A stretch of 64,000 nt of DNA from Salinibaculum litoreum (GTDB taxonomy: Archaea > Halobacteriota > Halobacteria > Halobacteriales > Haloarculaceae): the NCBI GenBank assembly GCA_009789175.1, contig CP046866.1, positions 3,038,001 to 3,102,000 of the forward strand. Direction: 5' to 3'. Both the position numbers and the translations under genes were made by a program. The notes beneath the pieces were generated by a model. It worked only from the letters and a program-made list of their open reading frames with translations. It had not been told where the DNA came from and did not search any database. Positions 45,402 to 54,861 of this stretch are shown here, one piece after another (the first letter of the stretch is position 1; every line of letters starts with the position of its first letter).

Positions 45402-46130
45402 TTAGCGGTCGGTCCCCTCGTCGGACTCGCCCGCCGAGTCGGTGGCCGGGCCGTCGTACCGGTGGTCGGTCCACCGGCCACGTTCGGTCGCGGAGAGATA
45501 CTCCGCCAGTAGCGTCGGGAAGTCCCGTCCCTGCAGGTAGCGAAGGCCAAAATCCTCGGCCCAGTTGATGATACCCTGGTCCTCGGTGACGACGCCGGCG
45601 TCCAGTTCGCGGGCGAGGATGAGCAAGTCGAAATCCTCCCGGGAGTCCAGTATCCCCTGCCGGAGGGCGTCGCGGTACTCGTCGCGTAACTCCGAGATGA
45701 CGCGGTCGACCTGTGTCATGTGGTCGTGTTCCTCGACGGTCTCGTCCCGTCTTTCCTCGGCTTTCCGGACGGCGTTTTCCGAGACCCGAAGGCCGCGGTT
45801 GACCCGCTCGGACATCTCGTCGATGAAGCCATAGACCATCTCCGCGGGAATCATCACTTCCAGATGGGCCGGACTCTTGGTGATGACCCAGGTGTTGAGC
45901 CGCTGGATGACTGCGGGATCCACGTCGCGGTCCTTCAGCATCGGGGTCAACTCATCGTAGATGGAGGGTGGCATGTAACAGGAGATGCCATGCTCCAGCC
46001 GCGCCTCCGCGATGTCGTCCAGCAGGGCCAGACACGCCTCCTCGACGGTTTCGTCGTCGTCGCGAATCTCCGGGGTGAGAAACAGCGACGTATCCAGGAC
46101 GAACCGCTGTTTGAGCGGCGACTCTGCCAT
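45402..46130 (-). CDS. PIN-domain RNA ligase partner protein
   Basis: 242 residues from ATG 46130 ([20 protein letters not shown]). PIN-type acidic residues are at Asp13 (VLDTSLF) and in the late segment [31 protein letters not shown] near residues 187-217. A helical middle ([21 protein letters not shown]) separates them. The protein is known from archaea as the partner of the Rnl3-type RNA ligase encoded just across the intergenic region, in the opposite direction. A nuclease that makes ends for the ligase is a reasonable guess, not shown. Confidence 0.88.
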   Translation of the reverse strand: MAESPLKQRFVLDTSLFLTPEIRDDDETVEEACLALLDDIAEARLEHGISCYMPPSIYDELTPMLKDRDVDPAVIQRLNTWVITKSPAHLEVMIPAEMVYGFIDEMSERVNRGLRVSENAVRKAEERRDETVEEHDHMTQVDRVISELRDEYRDALRQGILDSREDFDLLILARELDAGVVTEDQGIINWAEDFGLRYLQGRDFPTLLAEYLSATERGRWTDHRYDGPATDSAGESDEGTDR

Positions 46131-46264
46131 ACCGGCTCTTGAGGGGCCGGCATCAAATGTTCTCCGGCCAGCCGCGGGTTGTCGTGGGCCGTCACAGGCC
46201 TCCCGCTCCCGGCCCTTCCTCAATCCGCGTTAGCCTTTTGAGGTTGTCCGTCCCGCGTTCGGGT

Positions 46265-47365
46265 ATGGACCGGGCTCTCGCTCGCTTGGACGCTGACGCC
46301 GATGACCTCCGGCAACACTTCGAACGGGACACGTACCACGGCCGCGAGTACTTCTCTCTCCCCGATGAACGCCACGGCATCGAGCGCGGCACCGTCGTCG
46401 TCGACGACACCGTTGTCCGCGGGTTCCCGTCTATCCCTCGCGTCCTCGTGTTAGACCCCGGCGTCCCCGATTTCTTCGATGGTCCCGTCACCATCGAGGA
46501 GAAACTCAACGGCTACAACGTCCGCATCGCCCGCGTCGACGACGAGATACTCGCCTTTACCCGCAGTGGCTACGTCTGCCCGTTCACCACGACCCTCGCC
46601 CGCGAGTACCCCCTCGATGACTTCTTCGAAGAGCACCCCGAGCAGGTGGTCTGTGGCGAACTCGTCGGCCCCGAGAACCCCTACACGACGCATGACTACG
46701 CGGAAGTCGAGGGGGCTGAACTCAGAGTGTTCGACCTGCGTCATCGCCTGCGTGGCGACCCGATGGCTGTCGCTGACCGCCGAGAATGCTGTGACCGCTT
46801 TGACCTCCCACAGGTCCCTGTCTTCGGGACCCACGACCTCAGTGTGGCTGTCGATGCAGTCCGTGAGACTATCGCTGACCTCGATGACCGTGGCCGGGAG
46901 GGTGTCGTCATCAAATCCCAGGACGGCCGGCAGGCGCTGAAATACACGACCTCGGCGATCCATCGGGCGGACCTCGCGCATGCCTTCGACAAGCCCTTCG
47001 ATTACGGCCGGGACTTCCTCTTTGCACGGGTCATTCGCGAGGCCTTCCAGGCCGTCGAGTTCGAGGACAGCGACGAGGAGGCCCGCGAGCGCGCCCGTGA
47101 CCTCGGCGAGGCTATCCTGCTGCCGGCCATCGAGAGCATCCGCGCCGTCGACGAGGGGGAGACCGTCGGCGACACGCACACGGTCCGGGGTGACGCGGCG
47201 ACCGTGGAGTCACTGCTCAACCAGTTCCGGTCGCTCGGTCTGCATCTGGACATCGAGCGTGATACCTACGTCGACGGGGAGCGCGTCGTCGAGTTCACGA
47301 AGGTCGCGGACGCCAGTCGAGACAAGATAGAGCACTTCCTTTCAGGCGGCACCATCGACGAGTGA
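46265..47365 (+). CDS. ATP-dependent RNA ligase, archaeal Rnl3 (Pab1020) type
   Basis: 366 residues from ATG 46265. The nucleotidyltransferase motif I is EEKLNGYNVRI with the catalytic Lys at residue 80. Others are EQVVCGELVG (motif III/IIIa), GREGVVIKSQDG (motif IV) and QALKYTT (motif V). A C-terminal dimerisation region of about 120 residues follows. The enzyme seals RNA ends after adenylylation, and archaeal members also circularise RNA. It is divergent from the gene for its PIN partner with 134 bp between starts, suggesting coordinate control. Confidence 0.93.
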   Translation: MDRALARLDADADDLRQHFERDTYHGREYFSLPDERHGIERGTVVVDDTVVRGFPSIPRVLVLDPGVPDFFDGPVTIEEKLNGYNVRIARVDDEILAFTRSGYVCPFTTTLAREYPLDDFFEEHPEQVVCGELVGPENPYTTHDYAEVEGAELRVFDLRHRLRGDPMAVADRRECCDRFDLPQVPVFGTHDLSVAVDAVRETIADLDDRGREGVVIKSQDGRQALKYTTSAIHRADLAHAFDKPFDYGRDFLFARVIREAFQAVEFEDSDEEARERARDLGEAILLPAIESIRAVDEGETVGDTHTVRGDAATVESLLNQFRSLGLHLDIERDTYVDGERVVEFTKVADASRDKIEHFLSGGTIDE

Positions 47366-47413
47366 GGAGCCAAAGCAACAGGCGTTTGTCGCTTGTCTCC
47401 TAAGCCACCGTAG

Positions 47414-47968
47414 ATGGACGACACGGATGCGAACCGGGCTGTCGCCCCGATTATTTCGACGATTCTGCTGGTCGCTATCGTCGTGATTCTCGCTGCAGTC
47501 ATCTCGGTGTTCGTTCTCGACCTCGGCGAGCAGACGACTGAGTCCGGCCCTGCGGTCAGCGAGTCCAGCGGAACCTTCGAGGCATTCCAGAGTGGCAGCG
47601 ACGAGCAGATTGTCCGCATTCGACACGTCGCCGGAGATACACTCGACACCGAAAATCTGGAAGTCGTCGTCGACGCCAGCGACGCCTGCGGGAAGACTGG
47701 CCGTATCGTCAACCTCCCGCTCGGGTCGGTCGGGGCCAGTAACACGATAAATCAGGGCAATGTCGAAGGTGACGATATCTTTGATAACAGTGCAGGAGCT
47801 GTCGACCACGGCGCGCTCGACGCAGAGACGTATACCGCCGGTGACGTGATACGGTTCCGGATTGCGAAAGGCGACTGTACAGTCCAGCGAGACGAGTCAC
47901 TGGTCGTCCGTGTTGTTCACACGCCGACGAACACGGTCGTCATCAAGAAGACGCTTCAGGCGGCCTGA
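47414..47968 (+). CDS. Type IV pilin-like protein
   Basis: 184 residues. The N-terminus MDDTDANRAVAPIISTILLVA is a haloarchaeal pilin signal: a short polar leader ending in Arg-Ala-Val, processed by the archaeal prepilin peptidase, followed by a hydrophobic helix (IISTILLVAIVVILAAVISVFVLDL). The rest is a beta-rich domain typical of DUF1628-type haloarchaeal pilins, with two Cys. It would be a subunit of adhesion pili or a related surface filament. No assembly ATPase gene is near. Start ATG 47414. Confidence 0.9.
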   Translation: MDDTDANRAVAPIISTILLVAIVVILAAVISVFVLDLGEQTTESGPAVSESSGTFEAFQSGSDEQIVRIRHVAGDTLDTENLEVVVDASDACGKTGRIVNLPLGSVGASNTINQGNVEGDDIFDNSAGAVDHGALDAETYTAGDVIRFRIAKGDCTVQRDESLVVRVVHTPTNTVVIKKTLQAA

Positions 47969-48010
47969 CTCCTTCCGGTGGCCACGCTGACCGAAAGGGT
48001 TCCGACAGTC

Positions 48011-49861
48011 TCAGTCTGCCTGTGGGGCCATCGGCTCTTCGGCCTTCGCGAGCAGTTCGTCCAGTTCGGCGTCGGTCGGCTCGTTGTTGAACAGCACGTC
48101 GATAGGCAGGGTGGGTGCGCCGTCGACGAGGTTTTCGAGCAGGACGAGCCGTTCGCGGGCGCGGGACATCCCGACGTAGAAGACGCGGCGTTCGTTGTCC
48201 GTCAGGGTAGGGACCGGTGAGGTCTGCTTGGTGAACTCACCGTCGCCGGGAATCGTACGGCCGTTCTGTTCGACGGTCGCGGCCATCTGCTCGACGACCT
48301 TCTCGGTGAGGTCGGTCGCGACGAAGACGTGGTCTGCCTCACGACCCTTTGCGGAGTGGATGGTGCCAACGCGCACGCGGTCGCGGTCCATGCCGCCGTA
48401 GTCGCTGGTGAAGTAGGCACTGACAGTCCGCTCCTGGAAGTTGGTGACCTTCCGGAGCATATCCGCCGCCGAACGTGGGTCCGGCACGAATGGGGCGTAC
48501 TCGCGAATGACATCAGGCTCGATTTCCAGGTTGACGATATCCTCGACATCGGCGGCCTCCTCGCGGTCGTCGAGTTCGTCGAAGAGGTCGTCGCGCTCGC
48601 CGGTGCCAAAGGCCGAATCTGCGAGCATGTCCGCGAGCCGTCGGGCCTGAAGGCCGTCGACGGGTTCGTCAGCGTCCAGCGCTTCGATGGCCTGGACGTA
48701 CTGGTTCAGCCGGTCGGTCCACATCCGCTGGTCGGTCAGACACTGGAATGGGATGCCCTCGTCGATGAACTCGTCGATGAACTGGAACATCTGGTACCGG
48801 GCCCGGAACAGCACCATCACGGTGTCGTCTTCGGTCGCCTGGATGGTGTCCCGGACGTTGCGGGCCAGGTCGAGCATCGACGGGTGTTCGACGGCCTCGA
48901 CGCTGCCGCCCTCTTTGCGTGGTTTGAGGTCTTTCTCCTGGCGTTTCTCGATGTGACTGACCTCCTGGTTGACCACGTTCAACACGTTCGAGGGCAGGCG
49001 ATAGGAGTTGGGCAGGATGACGTCGTCGTCGACATCCTCTTCGAGCAGGAGGTCCGGGTCCGCGCCCTGCCATGCGTAGACGACCTGGTCGTCGTCACCC
49101 GCGATGAGCACCCGCTGCATGTGGGGTCGCCACTCGCTGTAGACCTCGTATTGTAGTGTGGTGATGTCCTGAAACTCGTCGATAACCAGATACTCGACGT
49201 TCGGCAGCAAGGAACGCTGCTGGACGCGTTCGAGCATGTCAGCGAAGCCGACCAGCCCGTTGTCACCCTTGTAGGTGCGCCAGGCCCGAATTGCTTCGGG
49301 GATGTCCAGGCGGTCGTCGTCGCTGGGCCAGGTCGGCGTGTACTTGTTGCCCGTCTGGGCGTTCTCGTCGATATCCGGCGGGAGTCGCACTTGCTCGTCG
49401 TCCCACTGGAAGGGTACGTCGTACCAGTCGGCCACGTCACGCGAGGTGCGCTGGAGCCACTGACTGGTGGCGATGACCTTGTTGCCAAGCGTCGTCGAGC
49501 GGGCCGAGCGCCGGCGGGACCCTTCGTACTCGTCCTCGTACTCGATGCCGAACTCCTCACAGAACTCCTCTTTATCGGACTCGCCGACCACATCCCCTCG
49601 TGAGAGGTTGAGCAAGTCGTAGGCCTTCGCGTGCATCGTCGAGACGTTGCCCCGGAGCGCCCGCGGGGTCATGTCGAGCCGTTCGGCAAGTCGTTCACGA
49701 ATCTCTGCTGCTGCTGCGCGAGTGTAGGAGACGACGAGTACGTCCCGCACGTCGACGTCTTCTTCCTCCAGAAGCTCCTCTACCCGGTCGAGCAGGGCTG
49801 TCGTCTTCCCGCTTCCCGGGCCACCAAACAGGCGGACTACCTGGGTGGTCGAGTCAGTCAT
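48011..49861 (-). CDS. UvrD/Rep-type superfamily 1 helicase
   Basis: 616 residues. Walker A VRLFGGPGSGKTTALLDRVEEL near the N-terminus, motif Ia VVSYTRAAAAEIRERL, Walker B VEYLVIDEFQDITTLQYE, motif III LIAGDDDQVVYAWQGADPDLL, motif IV region SYRLPSNVLNVVN, motif V VRVGTIHSAKGREADHVFVATDL, and motif VI VFYVGMSRARERLVLLENL. All SF1A motifs are intact, so it should unwind DNA 3'-5' with ATP. The haloarchaeal branch is smaller than bacterial UvrD, and its role in repair or replication is not known from sequence. It is divergent or single in context, and its 3' end is 42 bp from the pilin gene stop. Confidence 0.93.
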   Translation of the reverse strand: MTDSTTQVVRLFGGPGSGKTTALLDRVEELLEEEDVDVRDVLVVSYTRAAAAEIRERLAERLDMTPRALRGNVSTMHAKAYDLLNLSRGDVVGESDKEEFCEEFGIEYEDEYEGSRRRSARSTTLGNKVIATSQWLQRTSRDVADWYDVPFQWDDEQVRLPPDIDENAQTGNKYTPTWPSDDDRLDIPEAIRAWRTYKGDNGLVGFADMLERVQQRSLLPNVEYLVIDEFQDITTLQYEVYSEWRPHMQRVLIAGDDDQVVYAWQGADPDLLLEEDVDDDVILPNSYRLPSNVLNVVNQEVSHIEKRQEKDLKPRKEGGSVEAVEHPSMLDLARNVRDTIQATEDDTVMVLFRARYQMFQFIDEFIDEGIPFQCLTDQRMWTDRLNQYVQAIEALDADEPVDGLQARRLADMLADSAFGTGERDDLFDELDDREEAADVEDIVNLEIEPDVIREYAPFVPDPRSAADMLRKVTNFQERTVSAYFTSDYGGMDRDRVRVGTIHSAKGREADHVFVATDLTEKVVEQMAATVEQNGRTIPGDGEFTKQTSPVPTLTDNERRVFYVGMSRARERLVLLENLVDGAPTLPIDVLFNNEPTDAELDELLAKAEEPMAPQAD

Positions 49862-50058
49862 TGCACTCCTAGTGGGACCGGTGGGTCATAAACGGCGCGA
49901 CTTCAGCCGACAGCCTTCCAGCCACCGAGACGGCGGCGTTGCGGGCCGCTTGCTCCCGGTATCAGTGGGAACGACGGATACGTTGTTGGGAATCTGTCTC
50001 CCGGCCGCCGGTCCGCTATGGGTCGATATACTGTGGAGACGCGTGCCCGCTCGGTTCC

Positions 50059-50355
50059 CTACCGGTACAGCGAGACGTACAGCATGCTGAAGCCGATTAT
50101 GAAGGGAATCGTCTCTGACATCTGAAAGAAGATGTCCACCAGCGGGTCGGCATCGGCTCCGAACTGCGTGATGACACTGGAGATGGCCACCCCCATGCTG
50201 ATGAAGGCGAACCCGAGAAAGGCGTACTGCAGACGGGTCGTTTGACGCTTCTGGTATGCCTGGAAGCTGATGAGCGTAATCCCCAGCGTCAGCCCGAAGA
50301 CGACAAACCGCATCAACACTAGTACCCCCCGAGCCAGTGGGACGACATCCACCAT
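50059..50355 (-). CDS. Small membrane protein (DUF7521-like)
   Basis: 98 residues from ATG 50355 (a GTG one codon upstream is also usable). Three hydrophobic helices: RGVLVLMRFVVFGLTLGITLISF, then LQYAFLGFAFISMGVAISSV, and IPFIIGFSMLYVSLY at the end. It lies downstream of an ArsR-like regulator on the same strand. This pairing of a winged-helix gene with a DUF7521-like membrane protein is common in haloarchaea, and suggests the regulator controls it, with unknown trigger. Confidence 0.75.
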   Translation of the reverse strand: MVDVVPLARGVLVLMRFVVFGLTLGITLISFQAYQKRQTTRLQYAFLGFAFISMGVAISSVITQFGADADPLVDIFFQMSETIPFIIGFSMLYVSLYR

Positions 50356-50503
50356 CACCTCTGTGGTGGCACACGAACTGATATAAACGTGGCTACCTCT
50401 CGTGGCCGGTCAGCGGAGCTGTTGTGGCGGTCACAGACGGACTACGTGAACGACTGTGTGCCGTTTAGACGTAATATGGGGAAAACACGAGACGGTGAGT
50501 TCG

Positions 50504-50851
50504 CTACTCGGCGTGGAGTTCGTCCCACAACTGGCTGAAACGGTCCGGGAGGTTCTCCTCGCGGTAGATGCGCACGTGGTACTCGTCGTCTTCAAGCGTG
50601 ATGACCGTACTCTCGAAGTTGGACTCGTAGACCTTGTAGTGGTTGCCGTCCTCGGCGACCAGCGTCCGGTCTTTGACGAGGTTGTACTCGTCCAACATCT
50701 CGATGCGCCGGTAGACCGTCGGGAGCGACAGGTCACACTCCTCGGCCAACTCCTTGGCCGATTTCGCGTCGTGACTGATGGTGGCGAGTACGCGGCGTGC
50801 GTGCTGGTCACCGATAGTGTCCAGAATCTCCTCGATACTTCTGTCGTCCAC
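50504..50851 (-). CDS. Winged-helix (ArsR-like) transcription regulator
   Basis: 115 residues, GTG start at 50851 (VDDRSIEEILDTIGDQHARRVL). The wHTH (LATISHDAKSAKELAEECDLSLPTVYRRIEMLDEYNLV) spans residues 22-60. A basic wing and a beta hairpin follow (DRTLVAEDGNHYKVYESNFE). A CTTATAGG box sits about 25 bases upstream, so the mRNA is likely leaderless. It is expected to regulate itself and the membrane protein gene 148 bases downstream. No metal-binding Cys cluster is visible. Confidence 0.85.
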   Translation of the reverse strand: MDDRSIEEILDTIGDQHARRVLATISHDAKSAKELAEECDLSLPTVYRRIEMLDEYNLVKDRTLVAEDGNHYKVYESNFESTVITLEDDEYHVRIYREENLPDRFSQLWDELHAE

Positions 50852-51007
50852 TACCAGTTACTATCCGCCCCAGCCTATAAGCGTTTTCGAGCGTGGCTGT
50901 GGCCGCGCAGTCCTGCGGATCGGGTTCTTTCACAGCCAGAAAACACGCGTGGGGGGTTATGTGTCTGGCACGTCTACCATCAGATGCGGATCCCGTTCAG
51001 GAACACT

Positions 51008-51508
51008 ATGTCCGGCGACAACCTACACGCTCCATCGCGCTCGACGCACGCTGATCCCCCTCGTGACAGTTCCCCCGCTGTCACCCCTCAGTTACTGCAG
51101 CGCATCACGGAGTCCCGGCGTGACGGCACGCCCGAAGAGGTTATGTCGTCGGTCGCGAACGACCTGCTCGATGACGATGTCGGTGACATCGACGTCGGCG
51201 AGGAGGTCGTTACGCAGAGTCTGGACGAGATCCTCGTGGCGCTGATCGCATTGCGCGACGACGAGACGCATGGTACCGGTCTGATGGAGGACATGACGCG
51301 ATTGTTCGACGTGCAACCGAGTCCGGGGACCGTTTACCCGCGGTTGCACGACCTCGAATCGGATGGCACCCTCACGCGGCATGACCTCGTCCAGACCAAA
51401 CAGTACTCCATTCGCGACGATGACGCCGCCGAGTCGACACTCGAAAGCGCCATGTATCAGCATCTTGCAGTCGGGTTGTTTCTTCACGCCGCGCTCGATG
51501 CGGTGTAA
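51008..51508 (+). CDS. PadR-family transcription regulator
   Basis: 166 residues from ATG 51008. An acidic, probably disordered N-terminus (residues 1-55) is followed by the PadR wHTH: ILVALIALRDDETHGTGLMEDMTRLF, then PSPGTVYPRLHDLESDGTLTRHD, and a short C-terminal dimer helix. PadR regulators respond to phenolic or unknown ligands. It is monocistronic. An in-frame extension to 50456 crosses the divergent regulator gene and is not real. The target is unknown. Confidence 0.88.
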   Translation: MSGDNLHAPSRSTHADPPRDSSPAVTPQLLQRITESRRDGTPEEVMSSVANDLLDDDVGDIDVGEEVVTQSLDEILVALIALRDDETHGTGLMEDMTRLFDVQPSPGTVYPRLHDLESDGTLTRHDLVQTKQYSIRDDDAAESTLESAMYQHLAVGLFLHAALDAV

Positions 51509-51646
51509 CACCCGCTGATCCCACCCCCTCTTTCCCCTCATTTCACTCAACCCGGAGGTGCTCCTGTCGACGCTGGCTACACCCAGACGACAGCCGTTGC
51601 TGACTGTCTGTGACAGCCGTCGAAAGAAATCCCAGTCACCGAACAG

Positions 51647-51823
51647 CTATACCGGTGTCCAGCCACAGACTGAACACTCTGTCGCGGCCTCTTCGTGGAG
51701 GCCCCCACAGTCGGGACACTGCTTTTTGTTATAGCTCTCCTCCCAGCCCACGTCTTCCGTCTCGTGCCCACGCTGGGTCAGGAACTCGTCGAATATCTCG
51801 TCGCTGCTCGGTGCGGACGCCAT
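51647..51823 (-). CDS. Small zinc-finger protein (HVO_0416 family)
   Basis: 58 residues from ATG 51823 (MASAPSSDEIFDEFLTQRGH). A four-Cys zinc finger sits near the end (CPDCGGLHEEAATECSVCGW). It is a haloarchaeal family of unknown function; Trp and Cys spacing matches that family by recognition. It is divergent from the DUF1508 gene with a 419-bp spacer full of structure. Confidence 0.8.
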   Translation of the reverse strand: MASAPSSDEIFDEFLTQRGHETEDVGWEESYNKKQCPDCGGLHEEAATECSVCGWTPV

Positions 51824-52242
51824 ACATGCTAAGGTATAACACATCACTATATAGCTCTGTTGGTTGTAAGAACTGTTACCATACACCATGGATCTGGGAT
51901 AATACGCGAACTACCGCGTCCGTCTCTCTTGGTAAGACACAGGTGTGCACGGAGCCGGCAGTTGAAAGCAAGTCAGCAACGGCACCGCCACTGCGGTTAC
52001 TTTACCACCAGCTACGCGGTGCTGGTAGTGTTGAAAGGGGTAGTAAAGGGGTGGGGGGTGGGGGGGTGGGGGTCGTGGCACCAGTACGATGCCAGCACTT
52101 GCGATGAGGGAGTTGCCAGTAATAAAGGTAACCCGCCAGTTATTCCAACTGATACTGCGTGTGAACGACTCTCGGGTCCGTTCGCGGGGGGCATGTGATG
52201 TGACACCAACTGTTATGTGTTATCACTGCGATATAACGGTGT
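51824..52242. other. 419-bp divergent intergenic region with hairpins and G-tracts
   Basis: No convincing protein gene is seen; plus-strand frames over it lack starts. Inverted repeats include GCACCGC at 51982-51988 with GCGGTGC at 52016-52022, and TACCACCAGC (52003-52012) with 52021-52030. Five G-runs follow at 52037-52072. It could encode a small structured RNA or hold promoters for both neighbours. Confidence 0.4.
52037..52072 (+). other. G-quadruplex-forming motif
   Basis: Five G-runs of 4, 4, 6, 7 and 5 separated by 7, 1, 1 and 1 bases (GGGG-TAGTAAA-GGGG-T-GGGGGG-T-G7-T-GGGGG). This meets any standard quadruplex rule, on the plus strand. A strong hairpin lies directly upstream. Confidence 0.6.
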
Positions 52243-52683
52243 ATGTCAGACGAGACAGTCCACCAGGAGACAGAGACGAAGACCCGGAAAGGCATCGCTG
52301 CACGACTGCGTCGGATTGCCGATAGGCTCGGCCGCGGGAAGACAGTCCCCGTCGACGAGGAGGAGACGGTAACCGTCGACCCGCCGGCGGAACCCGAATT
52401 CGAGGTCGACGTCGAGCGCCAGGGGGAGTCCCTGAACATGGAGATGGAAATCGAGTGGGAGGAAAGCGAGGGCGGGGTCGACACCGAGTCCGAGGCCGGT
52501 AGCGACGCGACGTTCGAACTCTACGAGGACAACGCCGGCGAGTACCGCTGGCGACTGCGTCACTCGAACGGCAACATCATCGCTGACAGCGGTGAGGGGT
52601 ACGCCTCGAAACAGAAGGCCAAACAGGGCCTGAACAGCGTCAAGGAGAACGCACCGGGTGCCGTCGTCGACGAACAGGACTGA
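52243..52683 (+). CDS. Amphi-Trp plus DUF1508 (YegP-like) protein
   Basis: 146 residues. The N-terminal half (1-75) is a haloarchaeal amphi-Trp-type domain (KGIAARLRRIADRLGRGK, EFEVDVERQGESLNMEMEIEWEE). The C-terminal half is a DUF1508 repeat, TFELYEDNAGEYRWRLRHSNG and IIADSGEGYASKQKAKQGLNSVKE. DUF1508 proteins are small and stress-linked, of unknown function. The fusion occurs in haloarchaea. Its stop abuts the stop of the Dph6-like gene on the other strand (52683/52684). Confidence 0.85.
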   Translation: MSDETVHQETETKTRKGIAARLRRIADRLGRGKTVPVDEEETVTVDPPAEPEFEVDVERQGESLNMEMEIEWEESEGGVDTESEAGSDATFELYEDNAGEYRWRLRHSNGNIIADSGEGYASKQKAKQGLNSVKENAPGAVVDEQD

Positions 52684-53403
52684 CTACCCGAGCCACGCGT
52701 CGTCGATTTGTATTGTCCCGCGCGTGCCGTCGAACTCGGTCGTGTACTCGAGTTCGATGGGACGGTCCATGTGTGGGCCGTCGGTCACGAGCGTCTCGAA
52801 CTCCCCGCCCTCTCCTAACACGTGGACGCCGTACTCGTCGTTGAGTGTCTGCAACTCCGCGAGCGCGTCGGCATCCAGTGTGCGACCGAGCCAGGACTCG
52901 TCCAGTCCCGCGGCGGCCACCTGGATGATGGTAATCTCGAAGCCGGCAGCCAGCATCTCCTCGGCCAGTGTCGTCGGCTCGCGTTGCCACAGTGGTGCGA
53001 ACAGTTCCGCATCCAGTCGGTCGGCCATCGCCTCGATGCGGCTGGTCTGGTACTCGCTCTCGACGGCTCCTGCGGTCAGCCCGGCGATGCCGCCATCGAG
53101 GTCCGTGGCGAGTTCGGACAGCGCCGCTTCCAGCGGCTGGAGTTCCTCGTCGCCCTGTGCGCTCGCATCGGGGACATCCTCGGCACCGAAGTCGTCGGGA
53201 CGGATGTCCACCAGCGGAATATCGATGCTCTCGGCGGCCAGACTCGCAAGTTCTGTCGCCGGGACGTGATACATGTAGGAGTCGCCCGCCGGGTGAACGG
53301 TCACGAGACGCTCGACGGGCAGGTCCTGCTCTATGGCCTGGTACAGCGCCCACGAGGAATCCTTGCCGCCCGAGAAGAGACTGACCCACGCGCCGGCTGT
53401 CAT
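52684..53403 (-). CDS. Diphthine--ammonia ligase (Dph6-type ATP pyrophosphatase)
   Basis: 239 residues from ATG 53403 (MTAGAWVSLFSGGKDSSWAL). The PP-loop SGGKDS is at residues 11-16. The family middle is AEDVPDASAQGDEELQPLEAAL with GGIAGLTAGAVESEYQTSRIEAMADRL. The C-terminus EYTTEFDGTRGTIQIDDAWLG fits the MJ0570 group. It amidates diphthine on elongation factor 2 with ATP and ammonium, the last step in diphthamide synthesis. EF-2 and Dph2/Dph5 genes are elsewhere. Confidence 0.92.
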   Translation of the reverse strand: MTAGAWVSLFSGGKDSSWALYQAIEQDLPVERLVTVHPAGDSYMYHVPATELASLAAESIDIPLVDIRPDDFGAEDVPDASAQGDEELQPLEAALSELATDLDGGIAGLTAGAVESEYQTSRIEAMADRLDAELFAPLWQREPTTLAEEMLAAGFEITIIQVAAAGLDESWLGRTLDADALAELQTLNDEYGVHVLGEGGEFETLVTDGPHMDRPIELEYTTEFDGTRGTIQIDDAWLG

Positions 53404-53465
53404 ACCCCGACAGAGCGGAGCCGCGACCAAACCGCTGACGGTTCGCGCTACTCGTGTGGGGTTGC

Positions 53466-53618
53466 CTATCGGTGGACAGTCACGGTCACTGCGCCACAGA
53501 CGCACTCGTAGGCGCGCCGCTCGCCCGCGTCGGTGCGGTAGATGAGCATCGCATCGTCCTCGGCCAGTGTCCGCTGACAGCCGTCTGCATCACAGGTACA
53601 GGTGAGTTCGTCGAGCAT
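53466..53618 (-). CDS. Small Cys-rich (zinc ribbon-like) protein
   Basis: 50 residues from ATG 53618 (MLDELTCTCDADGCQRTL); a longer in-frame start to 53777 crosses the thi4 promoter. Cys pairs CTC..DGC near residue 8 and CVC near 42 suggest a bound zinc. The C-terminus is AVTVTVHR. No family is named. It is divergent from thi4 with 167 bp between. Confidence 0.6.
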   Translation of the reverse strand: MLDELTCTCDADGCQRTLAEDDAMLIYRTDAGERRAYECVCGAVTVTVHR

Positions 53619-53758
53619 ACCGCTACTTCGAGGGAGACCTATGTCAAAGCGAGCCACGGGCGCGGTGAAAGTGAAAGTGGTCCGTGTAGCCCGCTGACCG
53701 CACGACGCCACCGGCAGTACTACCGACTTGTACAGATGAGTTATAGCGAAAGTGATAA

Positions 53759-54706
<948 letters not shown>

Positions 54707-54720
54707 TCGCCCCCACTGCC

Positions 54721-54725
54721 TTTTT
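54721..54725 (+). terminator. T5 run after thi4
   Basis: T5 beginning 15 bases after the thi4 stop (54706). Short T-runs are the main archaeal termination signal, so this is a likely end of the thi4 transcript. Confidence 0.4.
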
Positions 54726-54835
54726 CGGCGCTACCGACACCCCGCGAGCGACAGCAATCTATATTTTTCCCAAACTCCTCACTCTACACTTTGGCAATAT
54801 ACTGCCCTAGACAAAAAGTTATTCAACCATTAGGC

Positions 54836-54841
54836 TTTATT
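54836..54841 (+). promoter_or_regulatory. TATA-like box before the 170-residue ORF
   Basis: TTTATT, centred about 24 bases before the ATG at 54862, which predicts a leaderless transcript. A perfect palindrome fills the gap between this box and the start codon. Confidence 0.4.
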
Positions 54842-54845
54842 GGTG

Positions 54846-54860
54846 TCTAACTACGTTAGA
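54846..54860. promoter_or_regulatory. Palindrome TCTAAC-TAC-GTTAGA overlapping the transcription start
   Basis: A perfect 6-bp inverted repeat with a 3-bp centre, between the TATA box and ATG 54862. A protein bound here would block transcription, so it fits a repressor site and possibly autoregulation. Confidence 0.45.
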
Positions 54861-54861
54861 T

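Noticed and set aside
50456-51508. 350-codon version of the PadR regulator
   Set aside because: The extra N-terminal part is antisense to the winged-helix gene at 50504-50851. The real start is ATG 51008.
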